This document shows, in pieces, positions 24,833 through 32,462 of a DNA stretch of 64,000 nucleotides. The stretch covers positions 1-64,000 of the forward strand of contig NZ_JADBGG010000003.1 in NCBI RefSeq assembly GCF_014873765.1. Reading direction: 5' to 3'. Positions within the stretch are counted from its first letter, which is position 1. Every line of letters begins with the position of its first letter. The translations under genes and the position numbers were made by a program. The notes beneath the pieces are model-generated. The model did no database searches. It worked only from the letters and a program-made list of their open reading frames with translations, and was not told the DNA's origin. Source of the stretch: Desulfomicrobium macestii (GTDB lineage Bacteria; Desulfobacterota; Desulfovibrionia; Desulfovibrionales; Desulfomicrobiaceae).

Positions 24833-24954
24833 GTTCCGCCCAAGGCGCACCTGCGCCGTATAAAAAAATCTTCCCGTCTCCACCGTTCGCCCCTATCCAT
24901 ATAATGCAGGACGCGCCGGCAAAGGCGCGAGAAAAAAGGGTCAAGCCCGAAATG

Positions 24955-25686
24955 TCATTTCACGTTCGTATCGGAGACCACGTATCCGATATGCCGCTTC
25001 TGCATCCAGCGCACCGCGAGCAGATCATAGGCAGATGACCAGGCCCGGTCCCATATGCCGTACTTGGAGACGCCCTTGCTGCGTGGACGATGGTTGACGC
25101 GCACCTCCGCCACCCGTGCCCCCTCAAGCTTCATGAGAGTGGGCAAAAAGCGGTGCATGCCCGTGAACATGGGAATCCGCTTGACCATCTGCGCACGCAT
25201 TACTTTAAGAGAGCAGCCCGTGTCACGGACAGTTTCACGGCTGATCCTGTTGCGCACCCAGTTGGCAAAACGCGAGGCGTAGCGCTTGACCACGCTGTCC
25301 TGACGCTTGGCCCTCCAGCCGATGACCATGTCGACGCCCTGAGCATAGACCTGAAGCATGGCCGGAATGTCGGCGGGATCGTTCTGCAGGTCCGCGTCCA
25401 GGGTCACGACCACGTCGCCGGAGGCATAGCGAAAGCCGGCGGCAAAGGCGGCGGACTGCCCGCAGTTCCGGGCAAAGGACAAGAAGCGGACACGCTCATC
25501 CGCCCCGGCCAGGTCCCGAATGACGGCCAGACTGGAGTCCGTGCTGCCGTCATCCACCAGGACAAGCTCCCAAGGGTAGGTCAATCCTGACAGGCTGCGG
25601 GTTATCTCGGAGTACAGATCACGAAGATTTTCTTCTTCGTTATACACTGGAATAATTAAAGAAATTTTATTAATTGTGTTTTTCAT
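24955..25686 (-). CDS. GT2 glycosyltransferase, polyprenyl-phosphate sugar transferase type
   Basis: A 243-residue family 2 glycosyltransferase, close to the DPM1/ArnC group that loads a sugar onto undecaprenyl phosphate. Motifs are SLIIPVYNEEENL, the nucleotide-sugar VLVDDGSTD, the metal-binding TLDADLQND (DxD equivalent) and a basic C-terminus. No membrane helices are evident, unlike ArnC. The start at 25686 (MKNTINKISL) is set by domain homology, although no clear Shine-Dalgarno is present. Probably works with the LAB_N protein downstream. Confidence 0.85.
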   Translation of the reverse strand: MKNTINKISLIIPVYNEEENLRDLYSEITRSLSGLTYPWELVLVDDGSTDSSLAVIRDLAGADERVRFLSFARNCGQSAAFAAGFRYASGDVVVTLDADLQNDPADIPAMLQVYAQGVDMVIGWRAKRQDSVVKRYASRFANWVRNRISRETVRDTGCSLKVMRAQMVKRIPMFTGMHRFLPTLMKLEGARVAEVRVNHRPRSKGVSKYGIWDRAWSSAYDLLAVRWMQKRHIGYVVSDTNVK

Positions 25687-25752
25687 AAGAAAAAAGTGAA
25701 TATAGCATTTGACAAGGCTTGTAAACCTACATAGAAAGCTCTTCTCACATGG

Positions 25753-25829
25753 CGCGGGGTGGAGCAGCATGGTAGCTCGTCGGGCTCATAACCCGAAGGC
25801 CGTAGGTTCAAATCCTGCCCCCGCTACCA
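25753..25829 (+). tRNA. Initiator tRNA-fMet (anticodon CAT)
   Basis: A 77-base cloverleaf with encoded CCA. Acceptor strand CGCGGGG faces CCCCGCT, leaving position 1-72 (C-U) unpaired. The anticodon stem is TCGGG/CCCGA with three consecutive G-C pairs and loop CTCATAA, and the T arm contains GGTTCAAATCC. The unpaired 1-72 and the three G-C pairs are the identity marks of the initiator. A terminator follows. Confidence 0.97.
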
Positions 25830-25840
25830 AAGAAATCTAA

Positions 25841-25875
25841 GGCTTAAGAGCAAAACTCTTAAGCCTTTTTCTTTT
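25841..25875 (+). terminator. Intrinsic terminator of the initiator tRNA gene
   Basis: Stem GGCTTAAGAG / CTCTTAAGCC with loop CAAAA (25841-25865), followed by TTTTTCTTTT. Eleven bases after the tRNA CCA end. Confidence 0.88.
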
Positions 25876-26131
25876 GTGCCCCTCTTGCCATCCAGAGATT
25901 TTCCGCTTTTTTGTTCACCGCCCGAAATAATATCTTCTCCTTTGCACGATGCTTGACGAAGCCGTTCACGGTGAATTTGCCATGACGAATTCGGCCCGAG
26001 CCTGGGGGCGGGCAGGCAAATTCAGCCAGGAGAACCAATCATGGCCCGCCATGAGCAAAAAGGCATGCCCCATCTTCGGCCGGTATTTGCCCGTTCTGTA
26101 AATGCGCGAGGCAAAAAATCCGGGCCGCCGG
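25876..26131. other. Gap between tRNA-fMet and DMT gene, possible decayed gene
   Basis: No intact gene is recognised. On the minus strand two overlapping frames read in a protein-like way: one ends at 25966 (contains FFASRIYRTGKYRPKMGHAF), the other ends at 25859 (contains KFTVNGFVKHRAKEKILF). A frameshift near 25970-25990 would join them. Neither has a convincing start. On the plus strand a 43-codon frame begins at the ATG at 26041 behind CAGGAG. Sequence next to a tRNA often holds remnants, but nothing identifies a family. Confidence 0.3.
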
Positions 26132-26977
26132 TCAGCTTAGTCTCCTCCCGGCAAAGGCCGCCGCAAGAATGACCGCCATGCCGATCACGGCGTGCGGGGT
26201 CACGGTGGCGCCCCGGATCAGGGCGGCCAGCAGCACGGCCAGAGGCGGGGTCAGGTATGAAAGATAGCCGATGAGGGTCATGTTGCCTGTGGTCACGGCA
26301 CGGTTCCAGAGCGTGAAGGATAGCCCCAGCGGCACCAGGCCCAGATAAAGGGCCGAGAACAGGGCCCCCGCCGGAGGCAGGGCCTGCGGAGCGCTTGCGG
26401 CGTAGACCAGGGTGGAAAAGAGGGCGGCCAGGACCGTGAAGGCAGGCATGTAGTCACGGGTGAGTCGAAGACGGGACAGCGCAACCGAGAAGCTGCTCCA
26501 GACCAGTCCGCAACCGAGGGCCATGAGGTAGCCGGGCAGATAGCGCGTTTCAAAATGCAGGCCTTTGCCTCCGGACACGACCAGGCCCGCACCCACGAGT
26601 CCGACCAGCGCCACGCCCAGAACAGGAAGGGACAGGCGCTTGTTGGCCAGAATGGAGGACATGACGACTATCCAGAAAGACCAGGTCGTGGTCAGAATGG
26701 CTCCCTCCACCAGGGGCGCGTGGTCGAGGGCCAGGTAGTACAGCGCGTGGTAGCCGAAGATGCCGGCCACGCCCAGCGCCGTGAGCTTCAGGTCCGGCCA
26801 GGGGATGGCCCGCCGCCGGGAGATGATCATCTCCTGCGCCACGAGATAAAGCGCCGCCGGGACAAAGCTGAAAAAAAGCAGCTCCGTGACATCGAGCCCG
26901 TCCAGACCGCTGCCCGTGGCCGCCGGCAGACTCGCCCAGCACAGCACCGCGCCGAATGCGTAGAGATAGGGTTTCAT
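26132..26977 (-). CDS. DMT-family (EamA) transporter
   Basis: A 281-residue inner-membrane permease of the drug/metabolite transporter superfamily. Ten membrane helices in two EamA repeats (about 1-135 and 145-281) are evident, the first repeat containing FGYHALYYLALDHAPLVEGAIL. Substrate unknown; relatives export amino acids or metabolites. The start at 26977 (MKPYLYAF) has AGGA upstream. It follows the CsaA-like gene by seven bases, so the two are probably co-transcribed. Confidence 0.85.
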   Translation of the reverse strand: MKPYLYAFGAVLCWASLPAATGSGLDGLDVTELLFFSFVPAALYLVAQEMIISRRRAIPWPDLKLTALGVAGIFGYHALYYLALDHAPLVEGAILTTTWSFWIVVMSSILANKRLSLPVLGVALVGLVGAGLVVSGGKGLHFETRYLPGYLMALGCGLVWSSFSVALSRLRLTRDYMPAFTVLAALFSTLVYAASAPQALPPAGALFSALYLGLVPLGLSFTLWNRAVTTGNMTLIGYLSYLTPPLAVLLAALIRGATVTPHAVIGMAVILAAAFAGRRLS

Positions 26978-26984
26978 GGTCGTC

Positions 26985-27344
26985 CTAGAAAAGCTTGCTG
27001 CCGATCTTGGCGTTGACCGCCGGGGAGACAAAGGTCGCTTCGCCGCTGTCCCTTCCCGGGTACTGCACGCCAAGGACCAGCACTTCGGAGACAACCTCCC
27101 CCATCCGGCGCGGCGGGAAGTTGAGCACCGCGAGCACCAGCCGGCCTGCCACCTCTTCCGGCGGATGCGCGGTGAAGCGACCGTAACTGACGCGTCGGCC
27201 GTATTTTCCGAAATCGACGACCATCCTGTAGGTGGGCTTTGGCGTCGCGTCGCAGGGTTCAGCCGAAACGACACGCCCGACGCGAATGTCCAAAAGTCCC
27301 AGGGATTCTTCAAAATTCACTGACGGTTTGAGTTCCGAAGCCAC
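26985..27344 (-). CDS. csaA: CsaA-like tRNA-binding-domain protein
   Basis: A 119-residue protein consisting of one OB-fold tRNA-binding domain, like B. subtilis CsaA (a proposed export chaperone) and the C-terminus of MetG. Features include LDIRVGRVV, the central DFGKYGRRVSYGRF, and VLAVLNFPPRRMGEVVSEVLVLG. It starts with GTG at 27344 behind a near-perfect AAGGAGG. Cytoplasmic, probably dimeric. First of two genes with the DMT transporter. Confidence 0.85.
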   Translation of the reverse strand: MASELKPSVNFEESLGLLDIRVGRVVSAEPCDATPKPTYRMVVDFGKYGRRVSYGRFTAHPPEEVAGRLVLAVLNFPPRRMGEVVSEVLVLGVQYPGRDSGEATFVSPAVNAKIGSKLF

Positions 27345-27380
27345 AAAAATCCTCCTTGGCTGATGAACACAGAGTCAAGG

Positions 27381-27494
27381 GGCCACCCCACGCGAACGTG
27401 GCCAGGGCCAGATCAACCCTGATGGAACATGCCCGCCTGAAGGGCAAGTTCTTACGCCCTGGCCCGTGCCTAGCGCAAGCCCAGGGTTCTTGCG
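27381..27494. ncRNA. Unidentified structured intergenic region
   Basis: The 190 bases between the divergent csaA and GGDEF genes fold strongly. GGCCAGGGC (27400-27408) pairs perfectly with GCCCTGGCC (27456-27464), enclosing two hairpins: ATCA/TGAT (27412-27415, 27420-27423) and GAACATGCCC/GGGCAAGTTC (27425-27434, 27442-27451; nine of ten pairs). A hairpin CCACG-CGAA-CGTGG (27388-27401) lies before it and CGCAAG/CTTGCG (27474-27479, 27489-27494) after it. No known riboswitch or 6S/SRP signature is recognised. It could be a small RNA or leader; the strand is not settled. Confidence 0.45.
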
Positions 27495-27496
27495 GC

Positions 27497-27525
27497 TTGT
27501 ACCTGTCAAGGAACTCGGGTAATCT
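27497..27525 (+). promoter_or_regulatory. Candidate promoter of the GGDEF gene
   Basis: TTGTAC (27497-27502), 17 bases, TAATCT (27520-27525), about 40 bases before the ATG at 27565. If used, the structured region just upstream would not be part of this transcript. Confidence 0.45.
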
Positions 27526-27564
27526 TTATCGTTATTGATTGCATCGTCGGTTCAAGGAGTCTTC

Positions 27565-29202
27565 ATGTCCGTCCGCGCCAAAGTGTTCACCATCATCCTT
27601 GTCCTGTTCGCCTCTCTGGGCGTGGCGGATTTTTTCGTCCAGCGTTTCGTCGTCTACCCCAGCTTTCTGGAGCTCGAACATCAGCAGGCGGGACAGAACC
27701 TCCAACGCATATTTCACGCCATCGACAGGGAAAACTACCATCTGGAGCGCATCTGCCGCGACTGGGCGACCTGGGACGACACCTACGACTTCATGAACAC
27801 ACGTTCCGAGACCTACAAAACAAGCAATCTCTACGACGAAGCGCTGGACAGCATCTCGGTGAATGTAATGATCTATTGCGCGCAGGATGGAACGATCGTC
27901 TGGAGCAATGCCCGCGACACGATTCAAAAAAGTGCCATCTCTCTTGACCTGCTGACGCAGAGACGCATCGCCCCGGACCACCCACTGCTGAAAATTCCTG
28001 GGGCGGAAGAAGGACAAAAAGGCATAACCGGAGTCGTCAATACCGAGCTTGGCCCCCTGCTTTTTGCCACACGTCAGATCCTGCGTTCGGATGGAAGCGG
28101 TCCCGGCAACGGCTTCCTGGTCATTGGACGAATCTTGAACCAGGACATGGTCAAAACCCTGGGCGAACAGACCCGCATCGCCTTTGAAATCGTCTATCCC
28201 TACGCAAAAGAACAGACGCTGTGCGGAAAAAAAGAAGTCACTTACGCCAGCATCGACAACCTCGATTACTTCACCCTGGACGAAGGCGAATTCGTCAAGG
28301 TTTGCGGGGCATATCTCGATCCGACAGGGTCGCCCGTCTTCGGCATCCACTACCTGTTCCCCCGGGATATTACCCAAAAGGGCATCTCGAGCATCCGCTA
28401 CGCCATGGTCCTGGTGGTCTCGTCCGGACTTTTGGTGCTCGTATTGCTGAATGTTTTGCTGCAGGCCGTTGTGCTCAGGCCCCTGCAAAGGCTGACCAGG
28501 CATGCGGCCAGGCTGCAACAGGATGGGGATTATTCCCTGCGCATCGATCTGCGGCGCAACGACGAGGTCGGAATCCTGGCCAAAAGCTTCGACAACATGG
28601 TGCAAACCATCCGCGAACGCACCGAGGATCTCAAGCGCGCCAACGAACAGCTGAAGCAGCTGTCCCTCCTGGACGGCTTGACGGGAGTCGCCAACCGCCG
28701 CATGTTTGACAATTGCCTGAAGCAGGAATGGCGGCGGGCCATGCGCGATCAGACTCCCATCGGCATCATCCTGGCAGATGTTGATTTTTTCAAGGATTAC
28801 AACGATAAACATGGACATCTGCAGGGTGATCAGTGCCTTATCGCCGTGGCGGCAGTCATGCAGCGCATGATGCAGCGCCCGGCGGATCTGGTCACACGCT
28901 TCGGCGGCGAGGAATTTGCCGTCATCCTGGCCGACACTGACGCCGAGGGCGTGACGCATGTGGCCGAGGCCATGCGCCAGGCGGTGCTGGACCTGCACCT
29001 GGAGCATGGCGCATCCCAGGTGGGGCCCTTCGTGACCGTGAGCTTTGGCGTGGCCTCCATGACCCCTCGGCTTGAAGACGGTGATGACGGCATGGCGAAG
29101 CTGCTGCAGAAGGCGGACAATGCCATGTACCAGGCCAAAAGATCGGGGCGCAACCGGGTCGTGGCTTCGAGTGATGACCAACCCGCCATGCCTTCCGAAT
29201 GA
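27565..29202 (+). CDS. CHASE4-HAMP-GGDEF diguanylate cyclase
   Basis: A 545-residue membrane-bound enzyme making cyclic di-GMP. An N-terminal helix (about 5-25) is followed by a periplasmic CHASE4-type sensor with ERICRDWATWDDTYDF, a second helix (about 275-300), HAMP (about 300-350) and a GGDEF domain. The active site is GGEEF (447-451). An inhibitory I-site RPAD lies five residues before it (438-441), so product feedback is expected. ATG 27565 is chosen for its AAGGAG. The signal sensed by CHASE4 is unknown. Confidence 0.92.
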   Translation: MSVRAKVFTIILVLFASLGVADFFVQRFVVYPSFLELEHQQAGQNLQRIFHAIDRENYHLERICRDWATWDDTYDFMNTRSETYKTSNLYDEALDSISVNVMIYCAQDGTIVWSNARDTIQKSAISLDLLTQRRIAPDHPLLKIPGAEEGQKGITGVVNTELGPLLFATRQILRSDGSGPGNGFLVIGRILNQDMVKTLGEQTRIAFEIVYPYAKEQTLCGKKEVTYASIDNLDYFTLDEGEFVKVCGAYLDPTGSPVFGIHYLFPRDITQKGISSIRYAMVLVVSSGLLVLVLLNVLLQAVVLRPLQRLTRHAARLQQDGDYSLRIDLRRNDEVGILAKSFDNMVQTIRERTEDLKRANEQLKQLSLLDGLTGVANRRMFDNCLKQEWRRAMRDQTPIGIILADVDFFKDYNDKHGHLQGDQCLIAVAAVMQRMMQRPADLVTRFGGEEFAVILADTDAEGVTHVAEAMRQAVLDLHLEHGASQVGPFVTVSFGVASMTPRLEDGDDGMAKLLQKADNAMYQAKRSGRNRVVASSDDQPAMPSE

Positions 29203-29277
29203 TTTTTCCTCCGCTCCGGATGTTCCGGCGCGGTTCCTTTTCTTCATCGTCACGGCTCCATGCCGACAAGGATATAT

Positions 29278-30669
29278 ATGTCTTTTGATTCCCTTGGGCT
29301 CCCGCCCGCTCTGGTTCAGGCCCTGCAGACCCGCAAGCTCGACACGCCCCTGCCCGTGCAGGAGGCCGCGCTGCCGGTGCTGATGGCCGGAAAATCGGCC
29401 ATGCTCGTTTCTCGAACCGGTTCGGGCAAGACGCTTGCCTATCTGCTGCCCATTCTGGCGGGCATCAACGCCGAGAGCATGCACGTGCAGGCCGTGGTGC
29501 TGGCTCCCACCCACGAGCTGGCCATGCAGATCCACCGCGTGGCCACGGACCTGTCCCGCGACGCCGGCCTTGGCGTGCGGGTGCAGTCCCTCATCGGCGG
29601 GGCAGCGGTCAGCCGCCAGATCGAGGGGCTCAAGAAAAAACCCCATCTGGTGATCGGCTCCGCCGGCCGCATGACGCACCTCATGGAGCTTGGAAAACTC
29701 AAGCTGAAAGAAACCGTATGGCTGGTCCTCGACGAAGCGGATCGTCTGCTCATCGAGGAAGGGTTGGAGCACATCCGCAAGATCACGGGCCAGCTTGGTC
29801 CCGAGACCCGTTTCGTCTTCGTCTCCGCCACCGAGGGCCCGGCCACGACCCGCATCGCTCGCGGGCTGGCCCCGAACCTTGAATTCGTGCGCGCGCAGGA
29901 CGGAATCAGCCCGGCCATCCGGCACTGCTATCTGGTCTGCGAGGAACGCGACAAGACCGACTGGCTGCGCAAGGTGCTGCGCGGCCTTTCCCCCGAGCGG
30001 GCCCTGGTCTTCGTGCACCGGGGAGCCAGCGCCGAACGCATGTCCGAACGCCTGGAACATCACCAGCTGGCCGTGGCCGATCTGCACGGCGCGCACGACA
30101 AGTTCGAACGCCAGGCCGCCCTGGACGATTTCCGCAAAGGCAAGGCCCAGACGCTCATCGCTTCGGACATCGCAGCCCGGGGGCTCGATATTTTCGGGGT
30201 GGAACTGGTGGTCAACGTGGACGTGCCAAGCCAGAGCCGCGATTATCTGCACCGCGCCGGGCGCACGGGACGAGCCGGCGCCGAGGGCCTTGTGCTGTCC
30301 CTCATGACCGAAGCTGAGAGCCGTCTGGCCAAGCGTTACGCCCAGGATCTGGATATCATCCTGGAACAGGTACAGCTCGTGCGCGGCGCCCTTGTCCCGG
30401 CCACGGGCGACTCCGCACAGACCCTGCGCCCGGCTCCGCGTCCTTTCGGCTCCGGCCGGGGCGGCAAAAAAAGACCAGCCCCCGCAGGCCCTGAAACCCG
30501 CAAGGAATCCGCCGCTACGACCCCGCCCGCTTCCGCCAGGCAACCGCAGTCCCACGACAAGGCCGCGCCCCCCGTGGCCCGCAAACGCGGGCCCGCGCTC
30601 CCCGGCGCAAAGTCCGGCAAGACCGGACAAAAAGCATGGTCGGGACCCAAGCGGAACAAACCCGCCTGA
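29278..30669 (+). CDS. DEAD-box ATP-dependent RNA helicase
   Basis: A 463-residue RNA helicase of the RhlE/DeaD type. The Q motif (TPLPVQEAAL), Walker A SRTGSGKT, PTHELAMQ, DEAD (152-155), SAT, and motifs V-VI (DIAARGLDI, HRAGRTGRAG) are present. After about residue 375 comes a long basic low-complexity tail rich in Arg, Lys, Pro and Ala, typical of RNA-binding extensions. The ATG at 29278 is preferred to one 18 bases earlier, because family homology starts with FDSLGLPP. Confidence 0.92.
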   Translation: MSFDSLGLPPALVQALQTRKLDTPLPVQEAALPVLMAGKSAMLVSRTGSGKTLAYLLPILAGINAESMHVQAVVLAPTHELAMQIHRVATDLSRDAGLGVRVQSLIGGAAVSRQIEGLKKKPHLVIGSAGRMTHLMELGKLKLKETVWLVLDEADRLLIEEGLEHIRKITGQLGPETRFVFVSATEGPATTRIARGLAPNLEFVRAQDGISPAIRHCYLVCEERDKTDWLRKVLRGLSPERALVFVHRGASAERMSERLEHHQLAVADLHGAHDKFERQAALDDFRKGKAQTLIASDIAARGLDIFGVELVVNVDVPSQSRDYLHRAGRTGRAGAEGLVLSLMTEAESRLAKRYAQDLDIILEQVQLVRGALVPATGDSAQTLRPAPRPFGSGRGGKKRPAPAGPETRKESAATTPPASARQPQSHDKAAPPVARKRGPALPGAKSGKTGQKAWSGPKRNKPA

Positions 30670-30678
30670 TCCTTGCCC

Positions 30679-30711
30679 GCCCGGCGCGAAACACGCGCGC
30701 CGGGCCCTTTC
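30679..30711 (+). terminator. GC-rich hairpin terminator after the helicase
   Basis: GCCCGGCGCG pairs with CGCGCCGGGC around a seven-base loop (30679-30705), followed by CCTTTCT. The stem is very stable but the T tract is short. Confidence 0.6.
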
Positions 30712-30867
30712 TGCCTGCACCGTCCTTAAGCCGCCTTCGACAAACCAAGCCCCTCCAAATATCTTCGCATCCAGACTGCCAATAAAATCCGGTTGTTGAC
30801 AAAAATATGGATTCCCGGATAGCTACGGCCATTGATGTTATTATTTTTCAATTAGTGCTATTCTTGA

Positions 30868-30936
30868 GGCCGGTTTTCCAATTCCATAGTTTCAACTCGC
30901 AAATCCTGGCGCGATCCGTATTGCCAAAGACCGGCC
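30868..30936 (+). promoter_or_regulatory. Possible structured leader of the nickel operon
   Basis: GGCCGGT (30868-30874) is complementary to ACCGGCC (30930-30936), closing a 55-base loop. The Shine-Dalgarno of nikK (AGGAGGGG, 30937-30944) starts at the next base. A TTGACA at 30796-30801 could be part of the promoter. The paired region fits a leader that could expose or hide the ribosome site, but no known nickel or cobalamin riboswitch core is recognised. Confidence 0.3.
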
Positions 30937-30956
30937 AGGAGGGGAGGTGCATTTCC

Positions 30957-31727
30957 ATGTTCAGAACTCTCGCGCTTTGTCTCACCATGCTTTTCTGCCT
31001 TTCGGGCGTGGCCCTGGCCCATTTCGGAATGGTCATCCCTTCATCAAGCATCGTCATGGAGAAAAAGGATGCGACCGTCTCCTTTGCCCTGTCCTTTTCC
31101 CATCCCATGGAAATGGTCGGCATGCCTCTTGTCGCTCCGGCCTCGTTCAAGGTTTTCGTGGACGGAGAGGCGCAGGAGATGAAGGATGCCCTGAAGCCCG
31201 CCACGATCATGGAACATCCATCCTGGACCGCCGAGTACATGATCAAAAGACCCGGCGTGTACCAGTTTGTCATGGAACCCACCCCTTACTGGGAACCGGC
31301 CGAGGACTGCTTCATCGTCCATTACACCAAGACCGTCATCGCCGCCTTCGGCGAGGAAGAGGGCTGGGGCGAACCCCTTGGCCTCAAGACCGAAATCGTC
31401 CCCCTGACCAGGCCCTTCGGCAACTATGCCGGCAATGTCTTCCAGGGCCGGGTGCTCCTCGACGGTAAACCCGTTGCGGGCGCGGACGTCGAGGTGGAAT
31501 TCTACAACAAGGACAAAAAGTACGAAGCGCCAAGCGACTACATGATCACCCAGGTAGTCAGGACCGACGCCGACGGCGTATTCACCTATGCCGTGCCTTT
31601 CGCCGGATGGTGGGGTTTTGCGGCCCTCAATACGGCGGCTGAAAAGATGGATCACGAAGGTACGCCCAAGGATGTGGAGCTGGGCGCAGTGCTGTGGGCC
31701 CAGTTTTTCGATCCCGTGCGCAAATAG
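30957..31727 (+). CDS. nikK: NikK-type periplasmic component of a nickel ECF transporter (DUF4198)
   Basis: A 256-residue exported protein of the DUF4198 family. A signal peptide (FRTLALCLTMLFCLSGVALA) would be cut before HFGMVIPS, leaving an N-terminal His, a common metal-site feature in this family. The rest is beta-rich with RVLLDGKPVAGADVEVEF, a carboxypeptidase-regulatory-like fold. In the NikKMLQO systems of deltaproteobacteria, NikK is the extra periplasmic nickel-binding part. The ATG at 30957 is fixed by AGGAGGGG. First gene of the operon. Confidence 0.82.
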   Translation: MFRTLALCLTMLFCLSGVALAHFGMVIPSSSIVMEKKDATVSFALSFSHPMEMVGMPLVAPASFKVFVDGEAQEMKDALKPATIMEHPSWTAEYMIKRPGVYQFVMEPTPYWEPAEDCFIVHYTKTVIAAFGEEEGWGEPLGLKTEIVPLTRPFGNYAGNVFQGRVLLDGKPVAGADVEVEFYNKDKKYEAPSDYMITQVVRTDADGVFTYAVPFAGWWGFAALNTAAEKMDHEGTPKDVELGAVLWAQFFDPVRK

Positions 31728-31728
31728 G

Positions 31729-31796
31729 GGGTCCATGCCGGGGCCCGCTCCGGGACCCGTAACATGTGCCGGGCATGGACACATGCCCGGCTTTTT
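31729..31796 (+). terminator. Terminator/attenuator between nikK and nikM
   Basis: GCCGGGCATG-GACA-CATGCCCGGC (31768-31791) followed by TTTTT is a textbook terminator inside the operon. Upstream, CCATGCC (31733-31739) can pair with GGCATGG (31772-31778) and break it, while GGGTCC/GGACCC (31729-31734, 31753-31758) would hold that upstream strand away. The mutually exclusive pairings resemble an attenuator that sets how much of nikMLQO is made relative to nikK. The terminator is clear; the switching is inferred. Confidence 0.7.
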
Positions 31797-31835
31797 GTCA
31801 TGCCTCGCCGAACCACGCGAAGAGAGGGCAGAAAA

Positions 31836-32462
31836 GTGCACATTTCCGAAGGGGTTCTATCTCCCGCCATACTGGGCCTGGGCGCGGTCCTGACCGTCGG
31901 CGGCACGGCTCTTGGCCTGCGCCGTCTCGATTACGACAGGCTCATGACCGTGGCCATCCTGGCTGCGGCCTTTTTCGTCGGCTCGCTCATCCACATTCCC
32001 ATCGGGCCCTCCAGCGCCCACCTGATCCTGAACGGCCTCCTCGGGGCTATTCTCGGCTGGGCCGCTTTTCCGGCCATCCTGGTGGCGCTCATGCTGCAAT
32101 CCGTGCTCTTTCAGTACGGAGGGTTCACGGTGCTGGGCGTGAACGCCTTCAACATGGCTTTTCCGGCCGTGCTTTGCTTTTTGCTCCTGCGGCCGCTCTT
32201 GTCCCGTCCAGGGCGGATACGCACGGTGGCGGCGTTTTGCTGCGGGGCCCTGTCCGTGGCCGGCGCAGGCCTGTTCACGGCCCTCTCGCTGGCCTACACG
32301 GACGAAGGCTTCCTGCAGGCCGCACGGCTGCTCTTTCTGGCCCATGTCCCGGTCATGATCGTCGAGGGCATCGTGACCACGCTGGCCGTATCCTTTCTGT
32401 CCAGGGTCCGACCCGAACTCCTGCATTTTGCATCAAATTTTGAAGGAGGAACACGTGCGTAG
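31836..32462 (+). CDS. nikM: NikM/CbiM-type substrate-binding membrane protein of the nickel ECF transporter
   Basis: A 208-residue inner-membrane protein with about six helices. The start is GTG at 31836, chosen because the mature N-terminus (M)HISEGVLSP is diagnostic: the first residues with His2 enter the membrane and bind Ni or Co. IPIGPSSAHLILNGLLGAILGW carries the further conserved His. GAGAGGG precedes the GTG. Neighbouring nikK and nikL point to nickel rather than cobalt. It overlaps nikL by eight bases. Confidence 0.88.
   Translation: MHISEGVLSPAILGLGAVLTVGGTALGLRRLDYDRLMTVAILAAAFFVGSLIHIPIGPSSAHLILNGLLGAILGWAAFPAILVALMLQSVLFQYGGFTVLGVNAFNMAFPAVLCFLLLRPLLSRPGRIRTVAAFCCGALSVAGAGLFTALSLAYTDEGFLQAARLLFLAHVPVMIVEGIVTTLAVSFLSRVRPELLHFASNFEGGTRA

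Noticed and set aside
27381-27525. TPP, cobalamin or GEMM (c-di-GMP) riboswitch upstream of the GGDEF gene
   Set aside because: None of the conserved cores of these classes can be found on either strand, and a promoter-like pair lies between the structure and the gene.
27532-30720. A 1062-codon open frame antisense to the diguanylate cyclase and helicase genes
   Set aside because: It runs across two clear genes and the gap between them. It is open because of high GC at third positions of the real genes, has no recognisable domain and no ribosome site.
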